Shown here piece after piece: positions 59,328-64,000 of a stretch of 64,000 bases of DNA; the stretch's first letter is position 1; each line of letters begins with the position of its first letter. The position numbers and the translations under genes are program-made. Source of the stretch: Arion vulgaris (taxonomy: Eukaryota > Mollusca > Gastropoda > Stylommatophora > Arionidae); assembly GCA_020796225.1 (NCBI GenBank), contig CM036759.1, positions 868,001-932,000 on the forward strand, written 5' to 3'. Under the pieces are notes generated by a model. It was not told where the DNA came from, did no database searches, and saw only the letters and a list, made by a program, of their open reading frames with translations.

Positions 59328-59424
59328 CTACAGCGAGCGCAACAGAGAAGAGAGCGAGATTACAAACAGTTTATTGTTAATATATATTGAGATATCAGTA
59401 AATAAAATATGAACTGTTCAAACA

Positions 59425-59526
59425 TAGAACTATAGAGTGCACATCAACTTATGTCTTCAGTGCACATATGTTCTAGAACTATAGAGTGCACATCAACTTT
59501 ATGATTTCAGTGCACATGTCCTAGAA
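59425..59526. repeat. Two-copy tandem repeat, about 57 bp
   Basis: Two near-identical copies of a segment with gaactatagagtgcacatca and cagtgcacat. Confidence 0.85.
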
Positions 59527-59905
59527 CTAACAGTAGAGAGACAATGAGATCAGACTTGACACAATGAGACCAGACTTGACAAAATGAGACCAGACTTGAC
59601 AAAATGATACACACTTGACACATGAGACCAGACTTGACACAATGAGACCACACTTGACACAATGAGACCAGACTTGACACAATAAGACCAGACGCCGAAT
59701 GAGACCAGACTTGACACAATGAGACCAGACTTGACACAATGAGACCAGACTTGACAAAATGAGACCAGACTTGACACAATGAGACCACACTTGACACAAT
59801 GAGACCACATTTGACACAATGAGACCACACTTGAAACCAGACTTGACACAATGAGACCAGACTTGAAACAATGAGACCACACTTGACACAATTAGACCAC
59901 ACTTG
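59527..59905. repeat. Minisatellite, unit 20 bp
   Basis: About 18 copies of gagaccagacttgacacaat. The minus-strand frames (HCVKSGLIVSSLVSLCQVWS) are repeat translations. Confidence 0.96.
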
Positions 59906-62900
59906 AGAACATCTAGCCAGTGATGATACCTAACCAATGATGATACCTAGTCAGTGATGATTGATACCTTGTCAGTGATGATTGATACCTAGCAAGTGAT
60001 GATTGATGCCTAGCCAATGATGATACCTAGTCAGTGATGATTGATACCTAGCCAATGATGATACCTAGTCAGTGATGATTGATACCTAGTCAGTGATGAT
60101 TGATACCTAGCCAGTGATGATACCTAGTCAGTGATGATTGATACCTAGTCAGTGATGATTGATACCTAGTCAGTGATGATACATAGTCAGTGATGATTGA
60201 TACCTAGTCAGTGATGATTGATACCTAGCCAATGATGATACCTAGTCAGTGATGATTGATACCTAGCCAATGATGATACCTAGTCAGTGATGATTGATAC
60301 CTAGTCAGTGATGATTGATACCTAGCCAGTGATGATACCTAGTCAGTGATGATTGATACCTAGTCAGTGATGATTGATACCTAGCCAATGATGATACCTA
60401 GCCAGTGCTGATATCTAGTCAGTGATGATTGATACCTAGCCAGTGATGATTGATACCTAGTCAGTGATGATTGATACCTAGCCAGTGATGATTGATACCT
60501 AGCCAGTGATGATACCTAGTCAGTGAAGATTGATACCTAGCCAGTGATGATTGATACCTAGTCAGTGATGATTGATACCTAGCCAGTGATGATTGATACC
60601 TAGTCAGTGATGATTGATACCTAGCCAGTGATGATTGATACCTAGCCAGTGATGATACCTAGTCAGTGAAGATTGATACCTAGCCAGTGATGATTGATAC
60701 CTAGTCAGTGATGATTGATACCTAGCCAGTGATGATTGATACCTAGCCAATGATGATACCTAGTCAGTGATGATTGATACCTAGCTAGTGCATGATTGAT
60801 ACCTAGCCAATGATGATACTTAGTCAGGTGATGATTGATACCTAGCCAGTGATGATTGATACCTAGTCAGTGATGATTGATACCTAGCCAGTGATGATTG
60901 ATACGTAGCCAATGATGATACCTAGCCAGTGCTGATATCTAGTCAGTGATGATTGATACCTAGCCAATGATATCCTAGTCAGTGATGATACCTAGTCAGT
61001 GATGATACCTAGTCAGTGATGATACCTAGTCAGTGATGATACCTAGCCAATGATGATACCTAGTCAATGATGATACCTAGTCAGTGATGATTGATACCTA
61101 GCCAGTGATGATACCTAGTCAGTGATGATTGATACCTAGTCAGTGATGATTGATACCTAGCCAGTGATGATTGATACCTAGCCAATGATGATACCTAGTC
61201 AGTGATGATTGATACCTAGTCAGTGATGATACCTAATCAGTGATGATACCTAGTCAGTGATGATACCTAGTCAGTGATGATACCTAGCAAGTGATGATTG
61301 ATACCTAGTCAGTGATGATACCTAGTCAGTGATGATACCTAGCCATTGATGATTGATACCTAGTCAGTGATGATTGATACCTAGCCAGGATGATTGATAC
61401 CTAGCCAATGATGATACCTAGTCAGTGATGATTGATACCTAGCCAGTGATGATGATACCTAGTCAGTGATGATACCTAATCAGTGATGATACCTAGTCAG
61501 TGATGATACCTAGTCAGTGATGATACCTAGTCAGTGATGATACCTAGCCAATGATGATACCTAGCCAGTGATGATTGATACCTAGCCAGTGATGATGATA
61601 CCTAGTCAGTGATGATTGATACCTAGTCAGTGATGATACCTAGTCAGTGATGATACCTAGTCAGTGATGATACCTAGTCAGTGATGATTGATACCTAGCC
61701 AGTGCTGATACCTAGTCAGTGATGATTGATACCTAGCCAGTGATGATTGATACCTAGTTAGTGATGATTGATACCTAGCCAGTGATGATACCTAGTCAGT
61801 GAAGATTGATACCTAGCCAGTGATGATTGATACCTAGTCAGTGATGATTGATACCTAGCCAGTGATGATTGATACCTAGCCAATGATGATACCTAGTCAG
61901 TGATGATTGATACCTAGCCAGTGATGATACCTAGTCAGTGATGATTGATACCTAGTCAGTGATGATTGATACCTAGTCAGTGATGATTGATACCTAGTCA
62001 GTGATGATACCTAGTCAGTGATGATTGATACCTAGTCAGTGATGATTGATACCTAGTCAGTGATGATACCTAGTCAGTGATGATTGATACCTAGTCAGTG
62101 ATGATTGATACCTAGCCAATGATGATACCTAGTCAGTGATGATTGATACCTAGCCAATGATGATACCTAGTCAGTGATGATTGATACCTAGTCAGTGATG
62201 ATTGATACCTAGCAAGTGATGATTGATACCTAGTCAGTGATGATTGATACCTAGCCAATGATGATACCTAGCCAGTGCTGATATCTAGTCAGTGATGATT
62301 GATACCTAGCCAGTGATGATTGATACCTAGTCAGTGATGATTGATACCTAGCCAGTGATGATTGATACCTAGCCAGTGATGATACCTAGTCAGTGAAGAT
62401 TGATACCTAGCCAGTGATGATTGATACCTAGTCAGTGATGATTGATACCTAGCCAGTGATGATTGATACCTAGCAATGATGATACTTAGTCAGTGATGAT
62501 TGATACCTAGCCAGTGATGATTGATACCTAGTCAGTGATGATTGATACCTAGCCAGTGATGATTGATACGTAGCCAATGATGATACCTAGCCAGTGCTGA
62601 TATCTAGTCAGTGATGATTGATACCTAGCCAATGATGATACCTAGTCAGTGATGATACCTAGTCAGTGATGATACCTAGTCAGTGATGATACCTAGTCAG
62701 TGATGATAAACCATGACCAATGATGATACCTAGTCAGTGATGATACCTAGTCAGTGATGATTGATACCTAGCCAGTGATGATACCTAGTCAGTGATGATT
62801 GATACCTAGTCAGTGATGATTGATACCTAGCCAGTGATGATTGATACCTAGCTTCACATGATGATACCTAGTCAGTGATGATTGATACCTAGTCAGTGAT

Positions 62901-64000
62901 GATACCTAATCAGTGATGATACCTAGTCAGTGATGATACCTGTCAGTGATTACTCTAGCCAGTGATGATTGATACCTAGTCAGGTGATGATACCTAGTCA
63001 GTGATGATACCTAGCCAGTGATGATACCTAGTCATTGATGATTGATACCTAGTCAGTGATGATTGATACCTAGCCAGTGATGATTGATACCTAGCCAATG
63101 ATGATAATCTAGTCAGTGATGATTGATAACCTAGCCATGGTGATGATGATACCTGTACTCAGTGATGATACCTAATCAGTGATGATACTGTCAGGTGATG
63201 ATGACCTAGTCAGTGATGATACCTAGCCAATGATGATACCTAGCCAGTGATGATTGATACCTAGCCAGTGATGATGATTACTGAGTCAGTGATGATTGAT
63301 ACCTAGTCAGTGATGTATACCTAGTCAGTGATGATTGATACCTAGCCAGTGTGATACCTAGTCAGTGATGATTGATACCTAGCCAATGATGATATCTAGC
63401 CAGTGATGATTGATACCTAGTCAGTGATGATTGATACCTAGCCAGTGATGATTGATACCTAGCCAGTGATGATACCTAGTCAGTGAAGATTGATACCTAG
63501 CCAGTGATGATTGATACCTAGTCAGTGATGATTGATACCTAGCCAGTGATGATTGATACCTAGCCAATGATGATACCTAGTCAGTGATGATTGATACCTA
63601 GCCAGTGATGATTGATACCTAGTCAGTGATGATTGATACCTAGCCAGTGATGATACCTAGCCAGTGCTGATATCTAGTCAGTGATGATTGATACCTAGCC
63701 AATGATGATACCTAGTCAGTGATGATACCTAGTCAGTGATGATACCTAGTCAGTGATGATACCTAGTCAGTGATGATACCTAGCCAATGATGATACCTAG
63801 TCAGTGATGATACCTAGTCAGTGATGATTGATACCTAGCCAGTGATGATACCTAGTCAGTGATGATTGATACCTAGTCAGTGATGATTGATACCAGCCAG
63901 TGATGATTGATACCTAGCCAATGATGATACCTAGTCAGTGATGATTGATACCTGATCAGTGATGATACCTAATCAGTGATGATACCTAGTCAGTGATGAT
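59906..64000. repeat. Minisatellite, 15/21 bp units, 4.1 kb, running off the window, with higher-order structure
   Basis: Copies of cctagtcagtgatgattgata (21 bp) and cctagtcagtgatgata (15-17 bp). Rare variants recur at fixed spacing: gatgatacttagtcag at about 60815 and 62482, and gatacgtagcc at about 60901 and 62566, so a block near 1.67 kb has been duplicated. A patch at 62690-63340 carries many indels. No exon seen inside. Confidence 0.96.

Noticed and set aside
1003..59327. Interpretation of the ANAPC1 exons as a pseudogene because of the frame error in exon 14
   Set aside because: Eighteen other exons are open, have GT-AG borders and, with one exception, agree in phase. A single-base problem in a noisy region is a better explanation.

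Overview
This window is animal (metazoan) genomic DNA. The main finding is a long central piece of one conserved gene on the minus strand: ANAPC1, the APC1 scaffold subunit of the anaphase-promoting complex/cyclosome, an E3 ubiquitin ligase. I found 19 coding exons by matching conserved protein blocks and canonical splice sites. In transcript order they run from 59327 down to 1003, about 2.4 kb of coding sequence (about 800 codons) spread over 58 kb. Neither end of the gene is in the window. The many degenerate LINEs, a Penelope-like element, piggyBac transposons and a SINE-like family would suit a lophotrochozoan such as a mollusc, but that placement is inference.

Almost every intron is filled by its own private minisatellite. 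More than 35 arrays have units of 13 to 85 bp and reach 4.1 kb. They account for most of the window and for nearly all of its long open reading frames. The unusual point is where they start. In several introns the repeat unit contains the exon-intron junction itself. Acceptor junctions with the first coding bases are multiplied upstream of the exons starting at 7289, 18847, 21152 and, more weakly, 3400, 29187 and 56700. Donor junctions with the last coding bases are multiplied downstream of the exons ending at 31693, 44868 and 45688. The gene is therefore surrounded by dozens of decoy splice sites. In the four clear cases I read, using the adjacent decoy brings in an in-frame stop.

Layout from left to right: 1-3400, exons 17 to 19 with short-unit arrays. 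3401-12778, two introns with acceptor arrays split by LINE fragments. 12779-21152, exons 11 to 15, large arrays and a Penelope-like insertion. 21153-26477, one intron with a 2.1 kb array split by a 2.4 kb insertion. 26478-33462, exons 6 to 10. 33463-43316, a 10 kb intron holding an 8.3 kb cluster of piggyBac, LINE and SINE sequence inside an array. 43317-45825, exons 3 to 5. 45826-56556, a three-level transposon nest (LINE, with piggyBac inside it, with two further LINEs inside that) followed by a 2.1 kb array. 56557-59327, exons 1 and 2. 59340-64000, two arrays to the window edge.

Two places do not read cleanly: a one-base frame error inside the exon at 15166-15309, and a phase mismatch between the exons at 43317-43504 and 33390-33462. 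Several arrays have patches rich in small indels, so consensus error is possible. None of the transposable elements seen here has an intact coding region.
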